From positions 1 through 64,000 of the forward strand of contig JANJUB010000169.1 of NCBI GenBank assembly GCA_024710805.1: DNA of 64,000 nucleotides. Reading direction: 5' to 3'. Positions 32,898 through 41,479 of this stretch are shown here, piece by piece. A program made the translations under genes and the position numbers. The number at the start of each line of letters is the position of its first letter. The stretch's first letter is position 1. Under the pieces are notes generated by a model, which saw nothing but the letters and a program-made list of their open reading frames with translations, ran no database searches and was not told where the DNA came from. The stretch comes from Fimbriimonadaceae bacterium (GTDB lineage Bacteria > Armatimonadota > Fimbriimonadia > Fimbriimonadales > Fimbriimonadaceae).

Positions 32898-33575
32898 ATG
32901 CCCCTCACCAGCGCGATCGCCCTAACTCTCCTGATCGGCCAAGTCAATCCGGATGTCCGGGTCTATAAGAGAGGCAAGATCGAAGCGGAGATGAAGTTGG
33001 GCCGGGTGCCCGGTTCGAGTCCGCTCGCCAATCTTGCTCGAAGCACGGTTCGCCGCGCGGAGTCGAAAGACTACGACGAGTTTATGAAGCAGGCACGGGA
33101 AGTCGAGCGCGACTTCGGCTACGATTGGCCCGGATGCAGTTTTGAGTCCTCGTCGAAGGTTGCTTTCCAAGACGCGCGCGCCATCAGCATCGTGGTCGAC
33201 TGCTACCAGTATCTGGGAGGCGCGCACGGAATCGGGGTAACCCGGACGTACAACTTCGGGCTGGTTCAGGGCAAGCCCAAGGAACTGAGCCTGAAAGATG
33301 TGGTCGGCGCGGGCAACGTGGAGAAGGTCCAGATCCTGCTCATCGAGAAGATCGTCAAACACCCGCGTACCGCATGGAAGGATATGGGCTGGTTAACCGA
33401 GCTCAGTGAGGAGCAGCTCAACCGATTCTGGGTGAACAAGAAGGGGCTGACATGGGAGTTCAACCCGTACGAACTCGCCTCTTACGCGGACGGGCCGTTC
33501 ACATTTTCACTTTCTTGGGCCGAAATGAAGGGGTTGATCGCGAAGACCTCACCGCTCGGGCATCTGGCGCGGTAG
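32898..33575 (+). CDS. exported DUF3298-like protein
   Basis: Encodes 225 residues with a short N-terminal signal-like segment (LTSAIALTLLIGQ). The central YQYLGGAHGIGVTRTYNFGL followed by KELSLKDVV, and the C-terminal FNPYELASYADGPFTFSLSW, match the pattern of DUF3298/RsiV-type extracytoplasmic domains, some of which bind lysozyme or sit beside peptidoglycan deacetylases. No membrane anchor is evident beyond the N-terminus. A CATAAT box lies six bases before the ATG. Function unknown. Confidence 0.7.
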   Translation: MPLTSAIALTLLIGQVNPDVRVYKRGKIEAEMKLGRVPGSSPLANLARSTVRRAESKDYDEFMKQAREVERDFGYDWPGCSFESSSKVAFQDARAISIVVDCYQYLGGAHGIGVTRTYNFGLVQGKPKELSLKDVVGAGNVEKVQILLIEKIVKHPRTAWKDMGWLTELSEEQLNRFWVNKKGLTWEFNPYELASYADGPFTFSLSWAEMKGLIAKTSPLGHLAR

Positions 33576-33611
33576 GCTCGCGCTAAGCCAGAATCAGAAG
33601 CTCGGGTTAAC

Positions 33612-35009
33612 ATGAGGATAACGGGGATCATCCTAGCGGCGGGGAAGGGAACTCGAATGAAGTCGGAGTTGCCCAAGGGGTTGCACCGTGTGTGCGGCAT
33701 CCCGATGGCGGCTTTGGTCGGCCGCGCGATGATGGATGCGGGACTCGAGCGCCCGATCGTGGTCGTCGGCCATGGAGGCGACTTGCTCATCGAAGCCCTC
33801 GGCCCAGCCTACGATTACGCTTGGCAGCACGAACAGCACGGCACCGGCCACGCGGCAATGATGGCCGCGGATGCGCTGCGCGCCTCGGGTGCCGATCTTG
33901 TGGTGATCGCCCCGGGCGACACGCCCCTCCTCTCTGCCGCCGTGTTTGAGTCCCTGGTGGGCCACCATATCGATTCGGGCGCGCAGGGAACCGTCGCGAC
34001 CGCGATTCTTGGCGATGCCACCGGCTACGGTCGTATCGTCCGCGACGATCAGGGCCCGACGCGAATCGTCGAACACAAGGACGCCACCCCAGCGGAGCGA
34101 GAGATCAAGGAAGTCAATGCCGCGCTTTACGTCTTCGACGTGGCGACGCTCCTCGACATCCTCCCCACGCTGAGCAACGAGAACGAACAGAAGGAGTACT
34201 ACCTGACCGACGCGATTGCCGCCATCCGCGCCCGAGGCGGCAAAGTCGAGGGACTGGCCTTCGACGATCCGGACATCATGCGCGGGGTCAACGACCGGTG
34301 GCAACTCGCCGAAGCCGCGAAGGTGCTTCGGCAACGGGTGTTGAAGAAGCACTCGCTAAATGGCGTGACCATCGTCGACCCCGACACGACCTACATTGAG
34401 CCCGATGTGGTCATCGGCACCGACTCGACCCTCGAGCCCGGCACGATCTTGGAAGGCAACACCACGATTGGGTGTCGCTGCCATATCGGACCCAATACGA
34501 AGATTCTCGACTCCTCGATCGGTGAGGGCTGCGTCGTGCTGATGAGCCATCTTAACGGAGCGACGATGCTGAACAGCTCTCGTTGCGGCCCCTACGCGAA
34601 TCTGCGGCCCGGTGCGGTGATTGGGGAGCAATCCAAGATCGGCAACTTCGTCGAGGTCAAGAATGCGAAGCTCGGGGCGCGCGTGGCGGTGTCGCACCTC
34701 AGTTACCTGGGCGACGGCGAGGTTGGCGACGATACCAACATCGGCGCGGGCACGATCTTCTGCAACTATGACGGATTCTTGAAGCATCGTACGGTGGTCG
34801 GCGAAGGTGTCTTCGTCGGCTCGAACTCGACTTTGATTGCGCCGATCAACATCGGCGATGGGTCGATGATCGCCGCGGGTAGCGTGGTGACGAAGGACGT
34901 GCCAGCGGACGCGCTGGCGATGGGTAGGGCACGGCAAGAGGTGAAGGACGGATGGGTAGTGGAATGGCGTCGGCGACAGCAGGCCGAGAAGGACCGGAGG
35001 AAGTCATGA
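33612..35009 (+). CDS. glmU: bifunctional N-acetylglucosamine-1-phosphate uridyltransferase / glucosamine-1-phosphate acetyltransferase
   Basis: Encodes 465 residues. The N-terminal pyrophosphorylase domain begins IILAAGKGTRMKSELPKGLH and carries HEQHGTGHAAMMA. The C-terminal left-handed beta-helix acetyltransferase contains GPYANLRPGAVIGEQSKIGN, EVKNAKLG and DTNIGAGTIFCNYDGFLKHR. GlmU makes UDP-GlcNAc for peptidoglycan and outer-membrane sugars. It is the first gene of a long overlapping series; its stop overlaps the prs start as ATGA. Confidence 0.97.
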   Translation: MRITGIILAAGKGTRMKSELPKGLHRVCGIPMAALVGRAMMDAGLERPIVVVGHGGDLLIEALGPAYDYAWQHEQHGTGHAAMMAADALRASGADLVVIAPGDTPLLSAAVFESLVGHHIDSGAQGTVATAILGDATGYGRIVRDDQGPTRIVEHKDATPAEREIKEVNAALYVFDVATLLDILPTLSNENEQKEYYLTDAIAAIRARGGKVEGLAFDDPDIMRGVNDRWQLAEAAKVLRQRVLKKHSLNGVTIVDPDTTYIEPDVVIGTDSTLEPGTILEGNTTIGCRCHIGPNTKILDSSIGEGCVVLMSHLNGATMLNSSRCGPYANLRPGAVIGEQSKIGNFVEVKNAKLGARVAVSHLSYLGDGEVGDDTNIGAGTIFCNYDGFLKHRTVVGEGVFVGSNSTLIAPINIGDGSMIAAGSVVTKDVPADALAMGRARQEVKDGWVVEWRRRQQAEKDRRKS

Positions 35010-35971
35010 GCGGGAGCATGTCCGACATGAAACTCTTTGCCGGCAACGCGAATCCCGAGTTGGCGACGCGAGTCGCCGAGTATCTGGGAGTGAGCCTGGG
35101 CAGCATGACCGCGACCCGGTTCGCGGACGGCGAAATCCGCATCATGATCGAGGAGAGCGCCCGCGGCAGCGACGTGTTCATTCTCCAACCGACCTGCGCG
35201 CCCGCCAACGACAACCTGATGGAGCTGATGATCATGCTCGATGCGTTCCGTCGGGCATCGGCAAGACGCATCACCGTGGTCATGCCCTATTACGGCTACG
35301 CGCGGCAGGACAAGAAGATCAAGCCTCGCGAGCCGATTGCCGCCCGGTTGATTGCGGACATGATCACCATGGCGGGTGCCCATCGGGTGCTTGCGATCGA
35401 CCTCCACGCCGACCAAATCCAGGGCTTTTTCAACATGCCGGTGGATCACCTATATGGTGGCCCGCTCATCGGCCGTTACCTCGCCGACGAGGGCTATCGC
35501 GAACGTGACGATGTCGTCATTGTTGCGCCGGACGTCGGTTCGGTAGGTCGTTGTAAGGCCCTCGCCGAAATGCTCGGCTGTCCGTTCGTGGTGATTGCCA
35601 AGCGCCGTCCCGAGCCAAACAAGGTGGAAGTCGTCGAGATCATCGGCGAGTTCCAGGACAAGGTCTGCATCATCCTCGACGACATGATCGACACCGGTGG
35701 CTCAATCATCTCGGGCGCGGAGGCGCTGCTCTCTCGGGGAGCCCGGGAAGTGATCGCGACCTGTACCCACCCCGTGTTCTCGGGAACGGCTTTGCACCGC
35801 TTGCAGGACTCGGTGATTTCGCGGATCATCTGCCTCGACACGATCCCGATCGCGCGTGAGAAGCGGGTGGCGAAGCTCACCATTTTGGAGTCGGCGCCTT
35901 TGATCGGCGAGGCGATCCGGCGGATTCACCAGAACGAGTCGGTGAGTGTGCTTTTCAAAGAGTGGAACTGA
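35006..35971 (+). CDS. prs: ribose-phosphate pyrophosphokinase
   Basis: Encodes 321 residues. Key motifs are the N-terminal LFAGNANPELATRVAEYLGV, the ATP flexible loop YYGYARQDKKIKPREPI, and the PRPP-binding loop VCIILDDMIDTGGSI. It makes PRPP for nucleotide, His and Trp synthesis. ATG 35006 is coupled to glmU; the glmU-prs pair is a widespread order in Gram-positives and some other phyla. The C-terminal end is normal. The next gene follows after nine bases. Confidence 0.97.
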   Translation: MSGSMSDMKLFAGNANPELATRVAEYLGVSLGSMTATRFADGEIRIMIEESARGSDVFILQPTCAPANDNLMELMIMLDAFRRASARRITVVMPYYGYARQDKKIKPREPIAARLIADMITMAGAHRVLAIDLHADQIQGFFNMPVDHLYGGPLIGRYLADEGYRERDDVVIVAPDVGSVGRCKALAEMLGCPFVVIAKRRPEPNKVEVVEIIGEFQDKVCIILDDMIDTGGSIISGAEALLSRGAREVIATCTHPVFSGTALHRLQDSVISRIICLDTIPIAREKRVAKLTILESAPLIGEAIRRIHQNESVSVLFKEWN

Positions 35972-35980
35972 TGAGCCCTG

Positions 35981-36457
35981 ATGGACGAACTCCGCGAACC
36001 AGAATCCGCCGCGCATTCGTCTGAAGGGGAAACGTTTGAGTGGACGGTACGCCTATGGAAAGAGAACCCGAAACGACTAGGAGCCATCGCGCTGACCGCG
36101 CTGATTGCGGGCATCTTCGGGTTCTGGGCGTTGCGCCATCCGGTCGGGTTTCTCGTCGGCGTCGCGATGATCGGGCTGTCCTCGGCAGATTTCTGGATGC
36201 CGATTCACTTTCAGCTGACGCCTCAAGAAGCGAAGCGGCGGGTCGGTCCAAGTCTGAGTTCAATCGCATGGGCAGATGTCCAGCAGGTGCGAGAGGATGA
36301 ACTTGGTGCTAAACTATCGCCGCTACGCGATCCGTCGAGCCGGCTTGAGTCCTTTCGAGGAATCTATCTGCGGTACGACGGGAACCGCCAGGCGGTCATT
36401 GAGCGAATCCGTAGTCAAGTAGGGGAGTCATGCAAGATCTCTGGGCCGAAGAACTGA
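35981..36457 (+). CDS. hypothetical two-transmembrane protein
   Basis: Encodes 158 residues. An N-terminal cytosolic stretch of about 35 residues is followed by two adjoining membrane helices (LGAIALTALIAGIFGFWALR and PVGFLVGVAMIGLSSADFW) and a basic cytosolic domain with VGPSLSSIAWADVQQVRED and FRGIYLRYDGNRQAVIERIR. The C-terminal half resembles small PH-like/YcxB-like membrane-associated domains, but I cannot assign it. It overlaps the next gene by 28 bases, linking prs to the membrane cluster. Confidence 0.7.
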   Translation: MDELREPESAAHSSEGETFEWTVRLWKENPKRLGAIALTALIAGIFGFWALRHPVGFLVGVAMIGLSSADFWMPIHFQLTPQEAKRRVGPSLSSIAWADVQQVREDELGAKLSPLRDPSSRLESFRGIYLRYDGNRQAVIERIRSQVGESCKISGPKN

Positions 36458-36732
36458 CGGAAGACGAGACCGCTGCCCTGATTGAGAAGGCGGCGGCGGC
36501 GATTGAAAAGCGCGGCATGGTTACGCCCGCTGTCCTCATGTTTGAGATGCACAAGCCGTTGGCCTTCATCGGAGCCCAAACGGCGATCACATTTTCTCCG
36601 TTCATCGTGCCCTTTCTGGGGTTCGATAACGTCAACGACTATACTCGCCTGTTTTCCAAGCGGGAAAACATCGAGCGACTGCTCGCGCGGCTGGATCGCG
36701 GTGTGGCGATCCAAGGGGCTACGGAGGGTTAA
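36430..36732 (+). CDS. uncharacterised small protein heading the DUF6754-type membrane cluster
   Basis: Encodes 100 residues. The first 30 are an acidic amphipathic helix (ELTEDETAALIEKAAAAIEK). A moderately hydrophobic middle follows (PAVLMFEMHKPLAFIGAQTA, SPFIVPFLGF) and a charged C-terminal helix (RENIERLLARLDRG). It is not clearly transmembrane; peripheral membrane association is plausible. GGGGAG four bases before the ATG is a good ribosome site. Its stop overlaps the next start by one base (TAATG). No family recognised. Confidence 0.7.
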   Translation: MQDLWAEELTEDETAALIEKAAAAIEKRGMVTPAVLMFEMHKPLAFIGAQTAITFSPFIVPFLGFDNVNDYTRLFSKRENIERLLARLDRGVAIQGATEG

Positions 36733-37601
36733 TGCAATACTTTGACACCGGAAAATATCAGGTGCTCTTCGTGTTGGTCATGGTGGCTTTCATCCTGATC
36801 AACATCTTTAGAGCCCAGAATAAAGACATCTTCATTCGCCGCATTGCGGGACTGAACGCGATCGAGGACGCGGTCGGCCGCGCCACGGAAATGGGCAAGC
36901 CCGTTCTGATGGTGCCTGGCTTGGGCGCGTTGAACGCGATCTCCGTTCAGGCGTTGAACATCTTCGCGCACATCACGCGAACCGCCGCGCGGTTCGCGAG
37001 TCCGATCCGTCTCTGTTGCGGTGAAGCCGCGGTCTTCGCGGTGGCGCAAGAGGTCATCCGCGACGTCTACCAGTCAGAAGGCGTGCCGGAGCGGATGGAC
37101 GGCGACAGCGTGCGCTTCGTCAGCGACCGCCAGTTCGCTTTTGCGGCCGGCGTCTCGGGCATCATGCTCCGTGAGCAGACGGCGGCGACCTTCTTTATGG
37201 GCGAGTTCTTCGCCGAGTCGCTGATCTTCGCCGAGACCGCGAACTCGATTGGCGCGATTCAGGTTGCCTCATCGACGGAGAACACGCAGACGCCCTTCTT
37301 CATCGCAGCGTGCGACTACGTTCTCATCGGTGAAGAGTTCTACGCCGCAAGCGCTTACCTCACCCGAAAGCCCGTTCTCGTCGGAAGTCTGGTCGGGCAG
37401 GACTGGGGCAAGATGCTCATCGCCTCGCTCATCCTATTCGGCATTGGGCTTGAGTCGTCTCAGCGCAAGGGTTGGGTCGAGCAGATGGAAAGCGATCCCG
37501 CGGCGAAGACCTCGATGATGCGGTTGTTCTCGCCCGAACCGCCGGATCCCGCGACGAAGCCGGTTCGCCAGAAGCATCCGGAGGAAGGTGAAGCACAGTG
37601 A
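36732..37601 (+). CDS. DUF6754-like membrane protein
   Basis: Encodes 289 residues. An N-terminal membrane helix (YQVLFVLVMVAFILINIFRA) is followed by a conserved-looking soluble domain: DAVGRATEMGKPVLMVPGLG, IRLCCGEAAVFAVAQEVIRD, EFFAESLIFAETANSIGAIQ and CDYVLIGEEFYAASAYLTRK. A second helix near the end (GKMLIASLILFGIGLESS) precedes a charged tail. From memory this resembles the family named DUF6754, found next to other membrane genes and without known function. It overlaps the next gene by GTGA. Confidence 0.75.
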   Translation: MQYFDTGKYQVLFVLVMVAFILINIFRAQNKDIFIRRIAGLNAIEDAVGRATEMGKPVLMVPGLGALNAISVQALNIFAHITRTAARFASPIRLCCGEAAVFAVAQEVIRDVYQSEGVPERMDGDSVRFVSDRQFAFAAGVSGIMLREQTAATFFMGEFFAESLIFAETANSIGAIQVASSTENTQTPFFIAACDYVLIGEEFYAASAYLTRKPVLVGSLVGQDWGKMLIASLILFGIGLESSQRKGWVEQMESDPAAKTSMMRLFSPEPPDPATKPVRQKHPEEGEAQ

Positions 37602-38497
37602 TCCCCTGGTCTTTTGAAAGTGGCAGTACTCCGCTCAAGATCGCGATCTTCGTGACGCTTGCGTTGGGTTTTGGCCTCTTCTTCGCATTGATGAAGACGC
37701 CGCCGAGGCTCCGGCCAAAGATTGCGGCGACGTTCACGTTCCTTGCCGGTTTGCTCTACGTTGGCATCTGGCTTTGGCCTACGGCCCACGGCCGCGAGGC
37801 TGGGGACATCCCCGCAAACTTCACCGAGGGTGTTGCGTTCTGGCTGGAGGACACGCAAAGCCAGTTCCAGAACCTAAGCAACATTCTCACCTCGTTCCTC
37901 CTGCTCATGGGTGTGTTCTCGCTGGTCCGGCTCCACGCCACCCGAGTCTCCAAGCAGCAGCGAGACTGGCCTTTCAGCCTGGTTCTGCTCATCTGCGTCG
38001 CCCTCATGACGTTCATCGGCTACTGGGACTGGCTGACCGTCATGAACATGAAGCCCGAAGAGCTTGAGGCGATGAGGGACGTAACGAACCAGCCGTTCGC
38101 GGTCTGGATGAAGGACCTGCTCTTCGATGGCCTGCTGCAAACGATGGAGGCGGCGATGTTCTCGATCATCGCGTTCTACATCCTTTCGGCCGCCTATCGT
38201 GCGTTCCGCGTTCGATCGGTCGAGGCGACGATCTTGCTCGCGTCGGCGATCATCGTCATGCTGGGCTTGCTCGGTATGGCTGAGAACTATTGGTCGATCA
38301 TGATCGACAATATGGGCGGGCTTGAAGACCCGAACGCCTTGGTCAACAACTTGCGGCTTGAAGCGATCACGCAGTTCATCCGCGACAACCTGCAGACGCC
38401 TGGTCTGCGCGCCATCGACTTCGGTGTCGGTGTCGGCGCGCTGGCGATGGCCCTGCGACTCTGGCTCAGCCTCGAGCGAGGAGGGTCGACTAGCTAA
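37598..38497 (+). CDS. uncharacterised polytopic membrane protein of the cluster
   Basis: Encodes 299 residues with about seven membrane segments, including IAIFVTLALGFGLFFALM, FLAGLLYVGIWLWPTAHG, ILTSFLLLMGVFSLVRLH, FSLVLLICVALMTFIGYWDW and ILLASAIIVMLGLLGMAEN. The loop LLFDGLLQTMEAAMFSIIAF is well structured. No transporter signature is recognised. GTG start coupled to the DUF6754-like gene; its stop overlaps the next ATG by one base. Likely a subunit of a multi-protein membrane complex. Confidence 0.75.
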   Translation: MIPWSFESGSTPLKIAIFVTLALGFGLFFALMKTPPRLRPKIAATFTFLAGLLYVGIWLWPTAHGREAGDIPANFTEGVAFWLEDTQSQFQNLSNILTSFLLLMGVFSLVRLHATRVSKQQRDWPFSLVLLICVALMTFIGYWDWLTVMNMKPEELEAMRDVTNQPFAVWMKDLLFDGLLQTMEAAMFSIIAFYILSAAYRAFRVRSVEATILLASAIIVMLGLLGMAENYWSIMIDNMGGLEDPNALVNNLRLEAITQFIRDNLQTPGLRAIDFGVGVGALAMALRLWLSLERGGSTS

Positions 38498-39459
38498 TGG
38501 CAACTCCACAAAAAGTTCCGGGCAGCCTGAACATACCGCGTGAGGCGCTGTTCGCCGCCCTATTCGTCGTCTGTTCGGTTCTGGTCTTTGTCAGCATCGA
38601 ACTTCCCAACCGAGTGAGCAATAACTCGGCGGATCTGTACAAGGTCCTGAAGGGGATCGACAAGACCAAGCCGGTTATCCTGCAAAGCGACTGGACGAAG
38701 AGCACGCGCGGCGAGAGCGGCGCGCAGTTCGACGCTCTGGTCCGCATCCTCATTCGAGAGCGGGTGAAGATCGCGCTGATGTCGGGTGCGGATCCGCAAG
38801 CACCAGAGGTCGCCCGTGAGGCGATTCGCAGAATTGCCGTGGAAACGGAGAAGGTCACGGGCCAACCCTACAAGCAGTGGGAAGACTGGGTCTTCATCGG
38901 CTTCTTCCCTGGCATCGAGGCCTCGCTCCAATCGTTCTCCAGCAACCTTCGGAATGCGCTGTCGGCCAACAAGGACAGCGACACGGCGGGCGTCAAGCGG
39001 TCGGTCATGGAATCGCCGGTCTTCAACGGGATCAACCGGATCGAAGACATCAGCGCGTACATCATCGTCACCGCCTCGAAGACAAGCCGGATCGCGATCG
39101 AGCGGCTTTCGGGCAAGGTCACGATGCTCGGGCTGGTCACCGGCGTTATGGGTCCCGAGACCTACAACTACTACCAGAGTGGCCAGTTGAGCGGGTTGGC
39201 GATCGGGCTGAAGGGTGCCTACGACATGGAGTCGATGATGGCCTACGGTCTGAACACGCCCGATGGGGAAGGAGTGATCAAGGTGAGCAACGCCAAGGTC
39301 ACCGACCCGATCGAGGGTTACACCGGTGAGCAATATGTCAACTTGGCGAATGGCCAGAAGTACATCGTGCCCTTGCATGGCGCGATCATCCTGCTCATCA
39401 CTGCCATCGTGCTTGGAAACATCGAGACCATTCGGCAGCGCCGACGGAGGAACGGATGA
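38497..39459 (+). CDS. uncharacterised protein with N- and C-terminal membrane anchors
   Basis: Encodes 320 residues. A membrane helix near the N-terminus (FAALFVVCSVLVFVSIEL) and one near the C-terminus (GAIILLITAIVLGNI) flank a soluble region of about 230 residues, probably extracytoplasmic: YKVLKGIDKTKPVILQSDWT, AQFDALVRILIRERVKIALM, QPYKQWEDWVFIGFFPGIEA. The alternation of helices and strands suggests a Rossmann-like substrate-binding domain, not assignable to a family. It overlaps the next gene by ATGA. Confidence 0.72.
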   Translation: MATPQKVPGSLNIPREALFAALFVVCSVLVFVSIELPNRVSNNSADLYKVLKGIDKTKPVILQSDWTKSTRGESGAQFDALVRILIRERVKIALMSGADPQAPEVAREAIRRIAVETEKVTGQPYKQWEDWVFIGFFPGIEASLQSFSSNLRNALSANKDSDTAGVKRSVMESPVFNGINRIEDISAYIIVTASKTSRIAIERLSGKVTMLGLVTGVMGPETYNYYQSGQLSGLAIGLKGAYDMESMMAYGLNTPDGEGVIKVSNAKVTDPIEGYTGEQYVNLANGQKYIVPLHGAIILLITAIVLGNIETIRQRRRRNG

Positions 39460-40190
39460 ACCCGGAAACCTATTCGCTCATCAAACTCACGCTAGGCGTC
39501 ATCGCGACGTTCGGTCTCTATAGCGTTCTCTATCGGGAGAACAAGTTCTATCGGTTCTGGGAACACGTGTTCTTGGGCCTGGCCGGCGGATGGGCGCTCG
39601 TTGCCCTCTGGAAGGAGACCCTCAAGCCGAGTTGGTACGACAAGATGGCTGGCTCCATCCCCGAGGCGGGTGGCGAGGGCACCCCAGGCTACTTCGTCTG
39701 GGCCATCCTCCTGCCGATCGGCATGATGGGCTACATGGTCTTCAACAAGAAGCACGCCTGGATGAGCCGGATTCCGATCGGCATCATTCTCGGTATCTGG
39801 TCGGGACAGCAGCTGCTCAACTTCTGGCGAACGTATTCGCCGCAGTTCCGCAGTTCGATGCCCACCATCGTTCCCACCCGGTGGGAGTTCATGCAGCCCG
39901 CAGCCACGCCCGAGAACTTCACGGACTTGGCCCGTCACACGTACATCAGCGAAGCGATCGGCAACTTGATCGCGGTCATCACCGTCTTGGCGGTCCTCAG
40001 CTACTTCATCTTCAGTATCGAGCTGAAGAGCAAGTTTATGCAGGGCGTTACCAAGTCGGGCCGCTACCTGCTGATGATCGGCTTCGGAGCGATCTTTGGA
40101 TCGACGGTCATGATGCGGTTCACGCTGCTCATCGACCGCATGTACTTCATCTGGGTGGAGTGGATGTCTCAGAGGCTGCTTGGCAACTGA
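39456..40190 (+). CDS. uncharacterised six-transmembrane protein of the cluster
   Basis: Encodes 244 residues with six predicted membrane segments (IKLTLGVIATFGLYSVLY, VFLGLAGGWALVALWKE, YFVWAILLPIGMMGYMVF, IPIGIILGIWSGQQLLNFW, AIGNLIAVITVLAVLSYFIF, YLLMIGFGAIFGSTVMMRFT). The last segment is followed by a conserved-looking aromatic/charged end (LLIDRMYFIWVEWMSQRLLG). No family recognised. It overlaps recO by 11 bases, so the cluster runs directly into a DNA-repair gene. Confidence 0.72.
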   Translation: MNPETYSLIKLTLGVIATFGLYSVLYRENKFYRFWEHVFLGLAGGWALVALWKETLKPSWYDKMAGSIPEAGGEGTPGYFVWAILLPIGMMGYMVFNKKHAWMSRIPIGIILGIWSGQQLLNFWRTYSPQFRSSMPTIVPTRWEFMQPAATPENFTDLARHTYISEAIGNLIAVITVLAVLSYFIFSIELKSKFMQGVTKSGRYLLMIGFGAIFGSTVMMRFTLLIDRMYFIWVEWMSQRLLGN

Positions 40191-40923
40191 GGTAACCCTA
40201 CACGCCGTCGTGTTGAGGCGCCGGGACGCTGGAGAGAGCGACCGGCGCCTCACGCTTTTAACCCGAGAAGAAGGCATCGTCGAGGTGCTCGCAAAGGGCG
40301 CTCGCCGCGCTGGTTCTCGTCTCAGCGGATGTTCCGAGCCGATGAGCGCCTCGATCCTCCAGATCGCTCGCGGCAAGCGGATGGCGTATGTCACCCAATC
40401 GCAGCCGATCTCGTCGTTCCCAGGATTACGATCGGACTTCGAGCGGCTCAGTTGGGGACTCGCGCTGTGCGAACTGGTCGTCGGCATTCTGCCGCACGAG
40501 CACCCGGCCGCCGAGGAGTTCAGTTTTGTCGTTCGCGCCTTGCACGACCTTGAGACTCACGAGCGACCCCGGGTGGCCTTCGTGTGGGCGACCACGCACT
40601 TGCTCGATGTCGCGGGCTTCTCGCCGAGCTTCGACGCCTGCGCGGTCACCGGTGCGGAGGTTCAAGAGGCGCGTCCCTTCGTGTCGCCCCACGCAGGCGG
40701 CTACGTGGTCGCCGGCGAGGCCATGCGATTCACTGACCGGCTCCAAACGACGGCGGAGGTGATTTATGGTTTGGCCGCCATCGAAGGGTGCGAGTCGCCC
40801 CCTCCGAAACTGAAGTACACGACCGAGACGATTCGCCTGCTCTTCCAGTTCTGGCGTGCGGTTGTCGACAGGCCGCTACCCGCCTTCGAGGCGGCTCTCG
40901 GCTTGCTCCTTGAGCCCGGCTAG
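40180..40923 (+). CDS. recO: DNA repair protein RecO
   Basis: Encodes 247 residues. The N-terminal OB-fold has EVTLHAVVLRRRDAGESDRR and LLTREEGIVEVLAKGARR, typical of RecO, which loads RecA with RecF/RecR. The central helical domain and the C-terminal LKYTTETIRLLFQFWRAVVD region follow. The usual four-cysteine zinc motif is missing: only one cysteine (ACAVTGAEVQEARPFVSPHA) remains where CxxC...C..C is expected. The start is TTG 40180 inside the upstream gene. The 3' end overlaps convergent scpB by 48 bases. Confidence 0.9.
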   Translation: MATEVTLHAVVLRRRDAGESDRRLTLLTREEGIVEVLAKGARRAGSRLSGCSEPMSASILQIARGKRMAYVTQSQPISSFPGLRSDFERLSWGLALCELVVGILPHEHPAAEEFSFVVRALHDLETHERPRVAFVWATTHLLDVAGFSPSFDACAVTGAEVQEARPFVSPHAGGYVVAGEAMRFTDRLQTTAEVIYGLAAIEGCESPPPKLKYTTETIRLLFQFWRAVVDRPLPAFEAALGLLLEPG

Positions 40924-41448
40924 CTCGAAGGTCATTTGGTCGGCTTCGGGCATGGGATGCGCGAGCGGGGGTAGCTCCTTAAGGCTGTTCAGCTTAAACT
41001 GATGCAAGAACTGCTGCGTGGTGCCGTAAAGCAGCGGACGCCCGGGCGCCTTGCGCCTGCCGACTTCCTTCACCAGCCGACGCTCGACAAGCGCGCGAAC
41101 CGAGTAGTCGCTCTGGACGCCCCGGATTTCATCGATCTCCGCCATTGTGAGGGGTTGGCGATAGGCGACGATCGCAAGCACTTCCATCAACGACCGGGAG
41201 AGCCGCTGTCGTTGCGGCTTCAAGAAGTTGCCGATCATTTCGGCATGCTCCGGCTTGGTGCAGAGCTGGTACCCGCCGGCGATCTTCACCACCTGAAGCG
41301 CACCCGATTCCTCGTGCCGCTGAGCTAAGATATCCAGCGCCTGCTCGGCCTGACCCTCCGTCACTTCGGCGGCGCGTGCGAGCGCAACGAGGGGAACCGG
41401 GCTGTCCGCCACGAACAGAAGCGCCTCGATCACGTCAACCAGCGACAT
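40876..41448 (-). CDS. scpB: segregation and condensation protein B
   Basis: Encodes 190 residues of tandem winged-helix domains: VIEALLFVADSPVPLVALAR at the start, then LSRSLMEVLAIVAYRQPLTM, EIDEIRGVQSDYSVRALVER and RKAPGRPLLYGTTQQFLHQF. ScpB partners with ScpA and SMC in chromosome condensation; scpA is not in the window. ATG 41448 is chosen by homology and by a TACAAT box eight bases upstream (leaderless pattern). Divergent from the solenoid protein gene. Confidence 0.95.
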   Translation of the reverse strand: MSLVDVIEALLFVADSPVPLVALARAAEVTEGQAEQALDILAQRHEESGALQVVKIAGGYQLCTKPEHAEMIGNFLKPQRQRLSRSLMEVLAIVAYRQPLTMAEIDEIRGVQSDYSVRALVERRLVKEVGRRKAPGRPLLYGTTQQFLHQFKLNSLKELPPLAHPMPEADQMTFELAGLKEQAESRLEGG

Positions 41449-41456
41449 TGCGATGG

Positions 41457-41473
41457 ATTGTAGCGGATACAAT
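41457..41473. promoter_or_regulatory. back-to-back divergent -10 boxes between scpB and the solenoid gene
   Basis: ATTGTA (41457-41462) and TACAAT (41468-41473) are inverted copies separated by five bases. Each reads as a -10 hexamer toward its own gene, 8 bases from the scpB ATG and 6 bases from ATG 41480. The two promoters must overlap, so simultaneous firing is unlikely. Confidence 0.55.
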
Positions 41474-41479
41474 GCCCCC

